A DNA stretch of 64,000 bases. Source: Deltaproteobacteria bacterium (lineage in GTDB: Bacteria > Lernaellota > Lernaellaia > JACKCT01). This document shows, piece after piece, positions 10,896 to 21,181 of this stretch. The translations under genes and the position numbers were made by a program. Below the pieces are notes generated by a model. The model made no database searches. It was not told the origin of the DNA and worked only from the letters and a program-made list of their open reading frames with translations. Location of the stretch: assembly GCA_027493875.1 (NCBI GenBank), contig JAOSJX010000002.1:293349-357348 (forward strand). The letters are read 5' to 3'. Within the stretch, counting starts at the first letter, position 1; each line of letters opens with the position of its first letter.

Positions 10896-12027
10896 CCGCG
10901 CGGTGGGCGATTTCCGCCGCCGTTTTGAAGGCGCGGCAACCCTCTTCGAGGGTCCCGTGCCGATAGAGCGCGCCGCCGATGAGATAGATGACCTCGCGGC
11001 CGTAAACCTTCGCCATCTCCGCGAGCCGGCCGGGATCCATCCCGCCGCCGGGGGGTGGGAAAGATGGGATGCGTTCGGCCGAGCGGCTCCGCGCACGCGG
11101 CGGCGATTTCCGCGCAGTCCTCCCGCGAAAACGAAAACCGGCCGCCGTAGTTCGGGAAAATCACGGCGTCCGCGCCGGCGAGGCGTGAAAGCGTCCCATA
11201 AAGCACGCCGAAACCGAGGCCGCTTTCCGGCTGCGTCGTAAAGCCGCCGAGGAAACTCGGATGCGCCATGATCGGCAATCGCGCGCGATCGTCCTGCGAC
11301 AAACGGCGCACCGTATCGAACCCGACGAGTCCCGGCGCGATCATCAGCCCGCCCGCCCCGGCGTGCCGCGCCAGCGCCACGCGGCGGTCGAGCTCATCCG
11401 CGGGGGCGCTGACGTTCGGCATATAAATCGATTGCCCGCCCGTATCCCAATTCGCGCGGCGCACCGCCTTCGCGCAGAGCACCACGCGCTCCTCGAAACG
11501 GGCGAAGGGCTGGTCCGTCAACCCGTGATCGTCCTTGATGATATCGATCCCCGCGCGCGCGAGACGGCCGGCGAGCTCCGCGCACTCCGCCGCGGAGAGC
11601 CCCATCGGCTTGACGGCGCTGCACAAGAGCGGCCGCGCCGCGGCCTTGAGTTGCCGCCGCAGTCCCTGATCCCGAAACGCGGCCCGGGAAATTGGGCCGC
11701 GAGCGCCGGCGAAAGCTCGATCCGCACAAGCCGGTGACCGGGTTTTAAGCTGATGTTGCCGAACGCGACATTGATGAGTTGCGTCAACTCACCCGCGACG
11801 CACTCCACGGCGAAACTCACGCGCGTCGCAAAGAGACCGTCACCCGCGGGTTGAAAATCTTCAACGCGGCCGATCACCTCGCTTTTGATCGGGCCGTCTT
11901 CAATCAGGTCGAGCGGAAATTCCACCGTCTGCTCGACGCACAAATCCTCCGCCATCGCGCGCGCCGTTTTTTCGTCGCCGCGCAAACGGTAAACGCACGC
12001 GAACCGCTCGCCGCCGGTCAGGCTCAA
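10885..12027 (-). CDS. RuBisCO-like protein (form IV; two frame breaks)
   Basis: About 380 residues resembling the large subunit of RuBisCO, but of the RuBisCO-like (form IV) group. The N-terminal domain (GERFACVYRLRGDEKTARAM) is followed by a TIM-barrel with SAVKPMGLS (Lys near 11610), GIDIIKDDHGLTDQ (Lys near 11535), IMAHPSFLGG and NYGGRFSFS. True RuBisCO has KDDEN at the Lys/Asp/Glu metal site. Here it is KDDHG, so carboxylase activity is unlikely; enolase or isomerase reactions on sugar phosphates are known for relatives. Frame switches lie near 11640 and at a run of six G near 11050. The restored C-terminus reads LIGGALYRHGTLEEGCRAFK and ends at a TGA at 10885. It overlaps the upstream gene by ATGA, so the two are translationally coupled. 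Confidence 0.8.
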
Positions 12028-12761
12028 CGCAGCTCCTCCGATTCCACCACGCGGTTTTCGAACGCCGGATCGAACGCGACGCGGACGAGGGCGCGCGCCA
12101 GTTTGTCGGCGTTCGTCGACCGATAGCGCTCACGCACCTTTTGCGCGCCGAACGCGCCGGCGACGGCCAACGCGCCGTCCAGGACCGTCGCAAAACCGTG
12201 CTCCAGCGGCCGTTTTTCATCGCGGTCGGAGCCGGTGATGAACGCCGGGCGCGCAACGGTGAACGGCAACCCGCTCTCGATCGCGGCCTGCTCCGCTTTC
12301 CACCGCGCCCGCGCGTACGCGCCGGGACTCGACGCGTTCGTCCCCACGGCGGAGAGATACACGAACCTCGGCGCGACGTCCGCTTGCGCGCAGGCGTTCG
12401 CGAGCATGAGCGTCAGGCCGAAATCGACGGCCTCATAGTCCGCCTCGGAAGCATCACCTCCCGACCGTGCCCGCTCCTTCATGCGCTTCCGCGTTGTGCC
12501 GATCAGGCAAAAGAGATGCGTGGGGCCGATCCGCGCGAACGCGGCGGCAAGGGCGTCGACGTCCCACGGCGTCGTATCCACCTCGGCGCCGAGAATCTCG
12601 AAGGTCTTGCGGTGGGTGTCGAGGCGCGGCGAGTCGGGGCGGACGTGGGCGACGGTATCGATGGCAAGTTGACGCAAAACGCGCACCACGGCTTGCCCGG
12701 TGTATCCGCTGGCGCCCGCGACGAACGCGCGGACGGCGGTCTCGGCGGCGGTTATCGGCAT
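12024..12761 (-). CDS. NAD(P)-binding oxidoreductase, atypical SDR/NmrA-like
   Basis: A 245-residue protein with an N-terminal dinucleotide-binding motif AGASGYTGQAVVRVL, the pattern of atypical short-chain dehydrogenases of the NmrA/HTATIP2 type. Later motifs are HLFCLIGTTRKRM, FVYLSAVGTNASSPGAY (family STVGA-like) and ARWKAEQAAIESGLPFTVARP, so the Y-x-R/A-x-K helix and ARP motif of the family are visible. The start chosen is ATG at 12761; no good ribosome-binding site is seen and a longer start is possible. It overlaps the RuBisCO-like gene by four bases, suggesting one operon. The substrate is unknown. The family acts on quinones, flavonoids or redox sensing. Confidence 0.75.
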   Translation of the reverse strand: MPITAAETAVRAFVAGASGYTGQAVVRVLRQLAIDTVAHVRPDSPRLDTHRKTFEILGAEVDTTPWDVDALAAAFARIGPTHLFCLIGTTRKRMKERARSGGDASEADYEAVDFGLTLMLANACAQADVAPRFVYLSAVGTNASSPGAYARARWKAEQAAIESGLPFTVARPAFITGSDRDEKRPLEHGFATVLDGALAVAGAFGAQKVRERYRSTNADKLARALVRVAFDPAFENRVVESEELR

Positions 12762-12822
12762 GACGGCGTCTTGCGGGACCTTTCGTTCTGCCCTAAGAAA
12801 ATGGCGCTGGTAGTTTACCCGA

Positions 12823-13986
12823 ATGCCCCAAACTGAAAACACCCCGGCGCTGCGCGCGTTGTACCCGACGATGATCGTCGCGGGCGTCGCGCTGATCACG
12901 CTCGGCCCGCTGCTGGACGCGATCATCGCCGACCTCGGCATCGAACGCGCGCAAGGCGGGACCTTCGCCCTCGCCTACTTTCTCGGGATGAACCTGTCGG
13001 TTTTGTCTCTGAATTTCGCGACCGGCCATTTCGGGTCCCGCCGAACCCTGGTGGCGGGCGCGCTGGTGCACGCGGCGGGGCTCGTTCTTTTCGGCGCCGC
13101 GCCGGGCGGTCTTGGCGCGCTGTGCGCCTATTATGTGATCGCGGGCGTGGGTTACGGCTATCTCGCCATCTATCCGGGGATCTACGTTACGAGCCTCGTC
13201 AAAACCGGCACCGAGGCCGCGATGTCGCGTGTTTTCGGCTTTGTCGGCGTCGGCGTGACGATCACGCCTTTCGTCATCGGCGCCTTGCTGGACCGAGGAT
13301 TTTCGTGGCGCGCGATCGTTCTGGGCGAAGCCGCCATCGCCGCCGCGCTCGCCGCTTTTCTTGCGACCGCGCGTCTCAACGACATCCCCGGACGCAAAAA
13401 CCTGAGCCTCGCGGACCTCGCAACAGCCTGGCGCTTCAATCGAACGCTCTGGATCGCGGTTTTTATCGCGGTTTTTCTTTACGTGGGGTCGGAAGGAACT
13501 TTCAATATCTGGCTGGCGAAATTCCATACGGACATTCACGGCGCGGGACCATTCCGCGCGGGGCTCGCCGTCACGATCTTCTGGAGCGGCCTCGCGATCG
13601 GCCGGCTCGGATTGTCCCGCCTCGCGTCGCAACGGGGATCGACGAGCGTTCTGGTCGCGTTTTCCGCGGCGATGGCGGCCGGCATTGTCCTCACCGCCTA
13701 TGGGCCGACGCTGCTTCTGTCGGAATTGTTCGCGTTCATCTCCGGCCTCGCCGCGTCGCTCATCTTTCCGGTCGCCACGAGCTACGCGAGCCGCTTTCCC
13801 GACTGGCTCGCCGGGCCGGTATACTCCTCAACGATTTTCGCCGCGGGACTCGGCAACGCGCTCGTCCCCTACGCCGCCGGCTGGATCGCCGACCTCGCGG
13901 GTTTCCGCGCCGCGATGGCCTGCGCGGCGCTGCCGATGGCCGGTGTTATCTGGTGCAGTCGGAGGGCTGAGTGCGCATCAGCTTAA
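12823..13986 (+). CDS. MFS transporter
   Basis: An intact 387-residue integral membrane protein with about twelve hydrophobic segments in two halves, the major facilitator layout. The loop between helices 2 and 3 reads GHFGSRRTLVAGALVHAAG, a version of the MFS motif A (G-x-x-x-D-R-x-G-R-R), and the segment GYGYLAIYPGIYV lies where helix 5 is expected. It is transcribed divergently from the oxidoreductase gene only about 60 bases away, so a shared promoter region is likely. No ribosome-binding site stands out before the ATG. Substrate cannot be assigned; small-molecule or sugar efflux/uptake are both possible. The 3' end is 14 bases from the convergent lipoprotein gene. Confidence 0.8.
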   Translation: MPQTENTPALRALYPTMIVAGVALITLGPLLDAIIADLGIERAQGGTFALAYFLGMNLSVLSLNFATGHFGSRRTLVAGALVHAAGLVLFGAAPGGLGALCAYYVIAGVGYGYLAIYPGIYVTSLVKTGTEAAMSRVFGFVGVGVTITPFVIGALLDRGFSWRAIVLGEAAIAAALAAFLATARLNDIPGRKNLSLADLATAWRFNRTLWIAVFIAVFLYVGSEGTFNIWLAKFHTDIHGAGPFRAGLAVTIFWSGLAIGRLGLSRLASQRGSTSVLVAFSAAMAAGIVLTAYGPTLLLSELFAFISGLAASLIFPVATSYASRFPDWLAGPVYSSTIFAAGLGNALVPYAAGWIADLAGFRAAMACAALPMAGVIWCSRRAECASA

Positions 13987-14000
13987 TGGGGCGACCGCCG

Positions 14001-14699
14001 TTACCGGCAGTCGTCATCCCACCAGTCGTCTTGCTCCCAGATGGTCGGACGAATCATCAGAACGCCTGTTCGTCCTTCTTCTCCCAAGTCCGTCCAGGTT
14101 TCCGCTTCAGCGTCGTAGAACCACGTCGTGTAATCCTCGAATCCGCTTTCGTCGTAGCCGAGGAGCGGGGCGGCGGAGTCCGATGCCCACTCGAATCCGA
14201 CAAAGAACTCGGACGGCAAGAAATAATTGTAATCAATTTCGGACGAAAGCGTATCGTAGAAATTCCATTCATCGCCCGTCCAGGCCGAAAGAGGACCGGA
14301 CTTAAAGATCAACTCCAAGCCCTCGGGAGAAGCCTTTTCCCAAGACGCGGCGAACACAACCAGCGCAACGTCGCCGACCGTTTCGACACTCCCGAACGCG
14401 AACCACGCTACGCTGTCGAACTGGAAATAATCCGAAGGTTCGAAACGCTGAACAAGCATGCACCCCGCACAACCACCGACAAGTCCCTCCTCAGCGGACC
14501 CGTCGTCGTATATCAGCGTGGTTTCTTTCTCCAGCGGTTCCGATTTGCAATCGTCGTCCGCCTCGCCGGTATCATCGTCGTCCGCCCCGCCCAGACCGTC
14601 GTCATCTTCATCATCGCCTTCCGTACACGAAACGACGAACGCCGAAACCGCCGCGACGCAAATCAACGCGCCAAGCAACCACCATCGTAAGCGTGCCAT
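14001..14699 (-). CDS. Asp-rich lipoprotein, hypothetical
   Basis: A 232-residue exported lipoprotein. The start chosen is MARLRWWLLG at 14699, which has a GGGAAGG ribosome-binding site; an upstream in-frame ATG at 14723 is less likely. The hydrophobic signal ends in a lipobox VVSC, and the Cys is followed by an acidic linker (EGDDEDDDGLGGADDDD). The rest of the mature part contains aromatic-rich beta-type sequence with a Cys pair (GGCAGCM) and ends DDWWDDDCR. I do not recognise a family. The acidic linker immediately after the lipidated Cys matches four other lipoproteins in this window, so it is probably anchored to the outer membrane with the body held off the surface. Confidence 0.75.
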   Translation of the reverse strand: MARLRWWLLGALICVAAVSAFVVSCTEGDDEDDDGLGGADDDDTGEADDDCKSEPLEKETTLIYDDGSAEEGLVGGCAGCMLVQRFEPSDYFQFDSVAWFAFGSVETVGDVALVVFAASWEKASPEGLELIFKSGPLSAWTGDEWNFYDTLSSEIDYNYFLPSEFFVGFEWASDSAAPLLGYDESGFEDYTTWFYDAEAETWTDLGEEGRTGVLMIRPTIWEQDDWWDDDCR

Positions 14700-14741
14700 G
14701 ATGCCTTCCCTCGTCGTCGGCATGAATCAAAAACGAGCGCT

Positions 14742-14747
14742 ATTATA
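14742..14747 (-). promoter_or_regulatory. -10 element TATAAT upstream of Asp-rich lipoprotein
   Basis: On the minus strand the text gatgtataatagcg contains a perfect TATAAT about 43 bases before the lipoprotein ATG at 14699. A matching -35 hexamer is not obvious at 16-18 bases spacing, so this is a candidate only. Confidence 0.4.
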
Positions 14748-14848
14748 CATCTTAACGTCATAGCGGTGCGATCATTATCCGAAATGTGGCGCGGGCGGCG
14801 CGGATCGCCTAGGATGCGCATCGAAAATACCGTTTCCGGGAGGAGCGT

Positions 14849-16530
14849 ATGTCCGCGAAGGAACAACGGAAAAGCCGTTTGACGACCGGCGGCATCGGCC
14901 GCGCGCCGAACCGCGCGATGCTGCGCGCGGTGGGGTTCATGGACGAGGATTTCGACCGCCCCATGATCGGCGTCGCGTCCATGTTCAGCGATATCACGCC
15001 CTGCAACGCGCACCTCGACGTTCTCGCCCGCAAGGCGTGCGAAGGCCTCCGCGCGGCGGGCGGCGTCCCGCAGATTTTCGGCGCGCCGACCGCCTCGGAC
15101 GGCATCATGATGGGGCACCAGGGGATGCGTTACAGCCTCGTCTCGCGCGAGGTGATCGCCGACAGCATCGAGGTCGTCGCCGGCGGCATGAATCACGACG
15201 GCCTGCTCGCCGTCGGCGGCTGCGATAAGAACATGCCCGGCAGCCTCATGGCCGCCGCGCGCCTCAACATCCCGTCGATCTTCGTCTACGGCGGGACGAT
15301 CCTTCCCGGCGTCGGGCCCGCGGGCGAGGATATCGACATCGTCTCGATTTTCGAAGCCGTCGGAAAATTCCAGGCCGGTTCCATCGACGAAAACGAACTG
15401 CACCTCATCGAGTGCGGCGCGTGCCCCGGCCCCGGCGCCTGCGGGGGCATGTACACCGCCAACACCATGTCTTCGGCGATCGAGGCGATGGGTATGTCCC
15501 TGCCCTACGACGCGTCGTATCCGGGCGTGTCGTCCGCGAAGGAGCGCGAAACCTATCTCGCGGGCGAGGCCCTCGTGCGCCTCATCGAGAAGAACATTCG
15601 TCCGCGCGACATCATCACACGCGCGTCCATCGAAAACGCCTACACCTTCGTGCTCGCCCTCGGCGGCTCCACCAACGCCGTGCTGCACCTTCTCGCGATC
15701 GCGCGCGAGGCGGAGGTGCCGTGGACGCTCGACGACTTCGACGCCCTGACGGAAAAGGTCCCGTACCTCGGCGATCTCAAGCCCGGCGGCCGTTACGTGA
15801 TGTTCGACCTGCACCGCGCCGGCGGGACGCCCGCCGTTCTCAAGGCGCTGCTCGACAAGGGTCTGCTCCACGGCGATTGCGTGACGTGTACCGGCAAAAC
15901 ACTGGCGGAGAACCATCGGGACGTGGCGAGCGTTTACGCCCGCCGGCAGGACGTGATTGCGCCGTTCGACCAACCGCGCCACGACACCGGGCCGATCGTC
16001 ATCCTCCGCGGGAACCTCGCGCCCGAGGGCGCCGTTTGCAAGATCGCCGGGCTCGAAAAACTCGCGATCACCGGTCCGGCGCGCGTCTTCGAGGGCGAGG
16101 AAGCTTGCTTCGAGGCGATTCAGGCGCGGAAAATCAAACCCGGCGACGTGGTGGTCATCCGGGGCGAGGGCCCCGTCGGCGGCCCCGGCATGCGCGAAAT
16201 GCTGGCCGTCACCGCCGCGTTGTCGGGGCAAGGGCTCGGCGAGAAGATCGGCCTCATCACCGACGGCCGCTTTTCCGGCGGGACGCACGGTCTCGTCGTC
16301 GGGCACATCGCCCCCGAGTCGTGGATCGGCGGTCCCATCGGCCTGCTGCGGGACGGCGATTCGGTCACGATCGACGCGAACGCGAAAACGTTGTCCGTCG
16401 ATCTTCCCGACGACGAACTTGCCAAGCGCCGCGCCGCGTGGAAGGACCCCGGCCCCCGGGAAAAACGCGGCGTCCTGGCGAAGTACGCGCGGACGGTGCG
16501 TTCGGCGTCGGAGGGAGCGATCACTTTTAG
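14849..16530 (+). CDS. ilvD: Dihydroxy-acid dehydratase
   Basis: About 560 residues of dihydroxy-acid dehydratase, the Fe-S enzyme that makes 2-keto acids in valine, leucine and isoleucine synthesis. The three cluster Cys are visible: Cys52 in TPCNAHL, Cys125 in [10 protein letters not shown] and Cys198 in [12 protein letters not shown]. The C-terminal signature [10 protein letters not shown] is also present. The ATG follows a GGGAGGAG site. The frame has no stop where the family normally ends (EGAI near residue 558) and would run into the next gene. One missing T in the TTTT at 16525-16528 gives ITF-stop, so the end given assumes that correction. The enzyme is cytosolic. A DUF4202 gene follows almost directly. 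Confidence 0.9.
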
Positions 16531-16532
16531 CG

Positions 16533-17124
16533 ATGACGATGTTCGACGACGCCATCCGCAAAATCGACGCGGCGAACGCGGAGGACCCGAACGCGGTTTC
16601 CACGGACATCGGTCCGCGGCCGAAGGAACTCGTTTACTCGGAACGGATGACCGCGTGGGTCGAGCGGCTCGATCCCGAGGCGAAGGAGCCGCTGCGGCTG
16701 GCGGCCCGGGCGCAACACATCCGGCGATGGACGCGCCCGCGCGCGGATTTCCCCGAGGGGGAGGCAAGGTTACCACGCGTGGCGCCGCGCCGCCGCGGCC
16801 TATCATGCCGACACAGCGGAAACGATCTTGCGGGACGCCGGTTACGGCGACGAAACGGTCCGGCGGGTGCGTTCGTTGTTGTTGAAGGAGGGTCTCGGGC
16901 GCGATCCCGAGACGCAGACGCTGGAGGACGCCGCGTGTCTCGTTTTTCTCGAAGACGAACTCGGGGCGTTTGCGAAAAAAACCGATCCGGAAAAATTACC
17001 GGTCATCATTCGGCGGACTTGGGCTAAAATGTCGCCCCGCGCGCGGGAGATGGCGATGGCGCTCGACCTGCCCGCCGAGGACCGCGCGTTGATCGAACAA
17101 TCGTTGGAGCAAACAAGCTCGTGA
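16533..17124 (+). CDS. DUF4202 family protein (frame break)
   Basis: About 197 residues matching DUF4202. The N-terminus reads [18 protein letters not shown], followed by [18 protein letters not shown] and [15 protein letters not shown]. After the frame change it continues [37 protein letters not shown] and [16 protein letters not shown]. The His-rich helical pattern (QHIRRW, later HAW and YHAD) suggests an HD-like metal-binding helical bundle, but function is unknown. The frame switches near 16763, where an extra A in gaggcaaggtt turns GYHAW into RLPRV. ATG at 16533 or 16539 are both possible. It is probably co-transcribed with ilvD, with no known link. Confidence 0.75.
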
Positions 17125-17137
17125 GAGGGAGGATGCG

Positions 17138-18989
17138 ATGCAATATTTGACCGAACGGTGGCCGTGGGTGCTCGCGCTGATCGGGCTGGCGGCCGCGGCG
17201 ATGGGAACCGCTTGCGACGACGCGGCGGAATTCGACGACGGAACCGTGCACGAGATCGGCGCGCCGAGCGCGCTGGCGGTGCGTCCGGCGGCGATCGATT
17301 TGCGCGCGATGCCCATCGTGCCGTCCGCGCGCGGCGGCGAACGGGTCCGGGTTCCGCTGATGCCCGGACCGGAGGCGCCGGCGATGGAGGCGGAGCCGTT
17401 CACGCGGACCGCGGGCGCCGATGCGCCGCCGCTCGCCCCTCCCCCCGCTGTTCAAAAGCTGGGAGGCGATCGAGGACACGACGTGGGACCCGCCCGACCC
17501 GCACATCGCGGCGGGGCCGAATCACGTGGTGGTGATCGTCAACTCGTCGATCGCGGTCTACGACAAGGACGGCGGCGTCGAGAGCGCTCCGGATACGTTG
17601 GACAATTTTTTCAGCACGCTGGGGTCGCTGCCCACGTCTCCGTTCGACCCGAAGGTGGCCTACGACCATCATGACGGGCATTTTTTGGTCGTCGCCTTGA
17701 GCGGCTTTACCAGTACCGAAAGTTATTGGCTTCTCGGCGTCTCGCAGACGAACGATCCGACCGGCTCGTGGTGGCTCTACGCTTTTGATGCCACGCTTAA
17801 CGGCGCGAGCGACACTACCAACTGGGTCGATTTTCCGGGCCTCGGCTTCGACGAAGACGACGGCGTTTTTCTGACCGGCAACATGTACAACGACTCCGAT
17901 ATTTTCCAATACGCGAAAGTCCGCCGCCTCTATAAATCGGAAATTTACGTTGGAGGAGGGGCCACGTGGTACGACCACTGGGCGATGCAATACGAAGACA
18001 CGTCCACGGCGTTCACGCTTAAGCCCGCGGAAACTTTCGGCGCGCCCGGATTGGAATATTTTCTTTCGACGCGCTGGAGCGGCGGAAGCGACGTCACGGT
18101 CTGGAACTACGCGGGCGACACCGATACGCTGACGCGTCAGGCGACCGTTTCGGTCGACTCGTACGCGACGCCGCCCGACGCGATCCAAAAAGATACCGCC
18201 GACCTCGTTCAAACGAACGACTGCCGCACGCAGGAAGTGCAGTACTCCGGCGGAAACCTTTACACCGCGTTCAACGAAGGCGTGACTTTTACCGCCGGAG
18301 CGGCTGTTCGGGCCGGGTCGCGGGTTCTCGGCGTCAGCACCAGTACGAACCTGACGACCGTCGATGTCTCGGTGTCGTCGGATTCGCGCGATACGTATTA
18401 CCCGGCGGTGAAATATCTTCCGGCCGGATGCTGGATCGCCGTGATGGCGATGTCGTCGACAAACAACTACCCCGGCATCGTCTACACCGATGACGCGAGC
18501 GCGCCGTCCGGATTGCAGTTTCTGAAAACCGGCGAGGGCTATTTTGACGCCACGGGCGGATCGCCTCACCGCTGGGGCGATTATTTCGGCGCGGCGGTCG
18601 ATCCCACGGACGGTTCCATCTGGATGTACGGCCAATACGCCCGCTCGACGCACGACTGGTCCACGTGGATCGGCAACGTCAACTGCGCGGGCGTCACGAC
18701 CACGTCCACCACGAGCACGTCCACGAGCAGCTCCACGACCACGACCACGATTGTCACGACGACGAGCACCACGACGACGAGCTTCTCGCTTCCGTCGACG
18801 ACGACAACCACCTCGACAACGCTCCCGCCGGTCGACGACGACGTGGATGACGACGTCGACGATGACGCGACGGACGATGACGACCAGACCGATGATGATG
18901 ACGACACGTCGTCGGACGCCGATGACGACGCGGGAGACGATGACGGCGGTGGTGACGATGACGATGACGGAGGCTGCTGCGGATGTTGA
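17138..18989 (+). CDS. Stalked surface protein with Thr/Ser-rich and Asp-rich C-terminus ending GGCCGC
   Basis: About 617 residues. The ribosome-binding site GAGGGAGGATG leads into a signal sequence with a lipobox-like GTAC at residues 23-26. A Pro-rich segment follows, then a domain beginning SWEAIEDTTWDPPDPHIAAG with many Trp/Tyr/Asp-containing beta strands, probably a beta-propeller. From about 18694 the protein becomes almost pure Thr/Ser (TTTSTTSTSTSSSTTTTT), then from about 18830 almost pure Asp, and it ends DDDGGCCGC. The frame switches near 17447 in a run of six C. The layout is that of an exported domain on a long, probably glycosylated stalk. It lies directly upstream of a glycosyltransferase island. 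The binding target is unknown. Confidence 0.75.
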
Positions 18990-19266
18990 GGGCGACGACG
19001 GCGGCGAATAAGTGCGTAACGCGCCCGATGCGTGCACCGTATTGACCTACCGGTCACCACCGACAGACCCTGCTCATGGGTACGGATCTCCAAGGAACGG
19101 GCTAATAAGTGACGCTCCGGCATGGGCCCGGGACGCTGCACGGCTGGAACACGCCGGAGGGATTTGGTTTTTGGTTGTTGGTTGTCGGTTGGGGTTGGTC
19201 CAGAGAGGACCTTGCGCGCGGCCGCTTTTTCCGCCGGTGGCGGGACTCGGCGTGATTTGGTCGGGA
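18990..19266. other. intergenic region with GT-rich low-complexity tract
   Basis: About 280 bases without a convincing gene. Positions 19161-19200 are a GT-rich tract with five GG or GGGG runs separated by T-rich spacers (GGTTTTTGGTTGTTGGTTG and onward), which could in principle fold as a two-layer G-quadruplex. The promoter of the downstream glycosyltransferase operon probably lies here. Confidence 0.45.
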
Positions 19267-21181
19267 ATGACAAACCGGGACAGGATGAACCTTTTTCGTT
19301 ACCTTGCTAAAAGGGAGGGATGGACCGAACGCGCATCCCTCGCCGCCGCCTGTTTCTTGGTGACGGCCGCCGTTTATCTGACGACGGCGTGTCCGACGAT
19401 TCATCTCGGCGATTCGGGCGAGTTGGCGACGGCGACCGCGACCTTGTCCGTGCCGCACGTCCCAGGCTATCCCTTTCTCGCGCAGACCGGGTTCGCCGTG
19501 TCTCGCCTGCCCTTCGGGTCGCTCGCGTTCCGCGCCAACCTCTACACGCTGCTCAGCAGCGCCATCGCTGTTGTCCTGATTTTCTTTCTGGCCCTGCGCT
19601 GGGCGAAGCATCACGCGGCGGCGTTCGCCGTCGCCATGGCCTTCGCCTTCGGCCAGACGTTCTTCGAGCAGTCGCTCAAGATTCGCGCGTATCCGATGGG
19701 CGTCGCGTTCGCCGCGGCGATCATTCTTCTGACCGAGTCCTGGAAGAAATCCGGAGACCGGCGGCTTCTCTTTCTCATGGCGTTTCTGACCGGGCTTGGT
19801 TTGACGAACCACCAGATTCTTCTCGCCGCGGCGATGTGGCCCGTCGTCGCGTTCCTTCGGCGCATCAAAAAACAGCGCTTGTCCGATCTGGCGATCGCGC
19901 TTTTGTTCGCGTTTATCGGGTTGGCCGCCTACGCCTATCTTCCGCTGCGCGCGGGCGCGGACCCGGTGCTGAATTGGGGCGAACCAGATTCGTGGACCCG
20001 TTTCATCGAAGCGCTGACACAAAAACAGTACGCGCACAAAATGCTGAGCACCGATTTCGCGCCGAAATTCAAGATGGCCGGGATCATCTTAAAGAGCTTC
20101 GCCGTCGAAACCGGACCGGCCGTCTTTATCCTGGCGTTCGGCGGCGCCATGGTTCTTTGGCGGCGTAACCGCGAAATTCTCGTCGCCGGCCTCGCCGTGA
20201 TCGCCGTCAACATCGCGCTGCGTGTGAACTACATCGGCAAGGACGAGTTTCATCAGGTGCTGCGTTACACGATGGCGAGTACGCTGATGGTCGCCGTCTT
20301 CGCGTGTTTTGCCCTGCGGGCGCTGCGCGACCGCGTTCCGCCGCAACTTTTTCTTGTTCTTCTGGCCCTCGTGGCGGCGTACCCTCGCCCGCAACGCGCG
20401 CGCGAACGATCTGTCCCATCACTCCGTCGGCGAGGCCTTCGCCAAGGCGGCGCTGGCGTACCCCGAACAGGGCTATGCGCTCGCCGTGGGCGGCGACAAC
20501 AATATTTTTCCGCTGTGGTTTTACGCGCGCGTCGAACGTTATCGCGAGGACGTGACGCCGCTGCCGCGCGGCGGCATGGGAAGCGCGTGGGTTTTGCGTG
20601 ACGTGGAGCGGCAGCTCTCGCCGCGCATCGTTGCGGAGCGGCCCGGCTACGAAGGGATCGGCGCGGCGCCGTTTTATTACGCCGTGGAAAACCTTCGGGA
20701 GCGCGGCGACGCGGTTTATTCGTTGTTCTCGACGACCGAAGACCCGATCGAGCAGGCGGTTTGGTCGCGCTGGGACCGCGATGGACTGATCGCGCGCTGC
20801 GGGTTCGGCTTTCGCCTTGACGGGCACGCGTGCGACGAATCGATCTGGAACCGGCTTCCGACGTCCGCCTACGTCGACGACGTGCTCCGGCGCGACCATC
20901 ACACGCGCACGCTGCTCGACAACGTCGCGTTTCATCTCGTCTGGCGGGCTCAGGCGCTCGAGGAACGCGGCGACCTGGACGGCGCGGTCGCCGCGCTTCG
21001 CACCGTGGACCGGTGCTTGCCGGACGATCCTCGGGCCCTCGCGCGGCTCTTCGACCTCGCGCGGCGCCATGGCCGGACGGCCGACGCCGATGCGGCCGCC
21101 GCCGAGTTGCTCCGGCGTTTCCCCGGCGACGAACGCGTGCGCGCGCTCCTCGACGCCGCCGGCGCGGGGACGTCGCCTTGA
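19267..21181 (+). CDS. DUF2723 (TMEM260-like) GT-C membrane protein (frame break)
   Basis: About 637 residues. The N-terminal half has roughly ten membrane segments and the DUF2723 signature TIHLGDSGELATATATL, where the Asp-Ser-Gly-Glu carries the presumed catalytic acid. It is followed by VPHVPGYPFLAQTG and the later loop LNWGEPDSWTRFIEALTQKQ. The C-terminal part is soluble with a tetratricopeptide-like end (EERGDLDGAVAALRTVDRCL). The family includes human TMEM260, an O-mannosyltransferase that uses dolichol-phosphate-mannose. A bacterial polyprenol-phosphate-sugar donor is inferred. The frame switches near 20380. Either ATG 19267 or ATG 19285 may be the start. The stop overlaps the next TTG start as TTGA. 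Confidence 0.8.

Noticed and set aside
8030..11241. Long plus-strand open frames across the subtilase region
   Set aside because: They are antisense to signal peptide, FG-GAP and protease motifs on the minus strand, have Arg/His-rich compositions typical of GC-rich shadow frames, and resemble no family.
14849..16885. IlvD read as a fusion with extra C-terminal sequence
   Set aside because: The family ends near residue 558. The tail beyond that is the wrong-frame reading of DUF4202, and one T in a TTTT run explains the missing stop.
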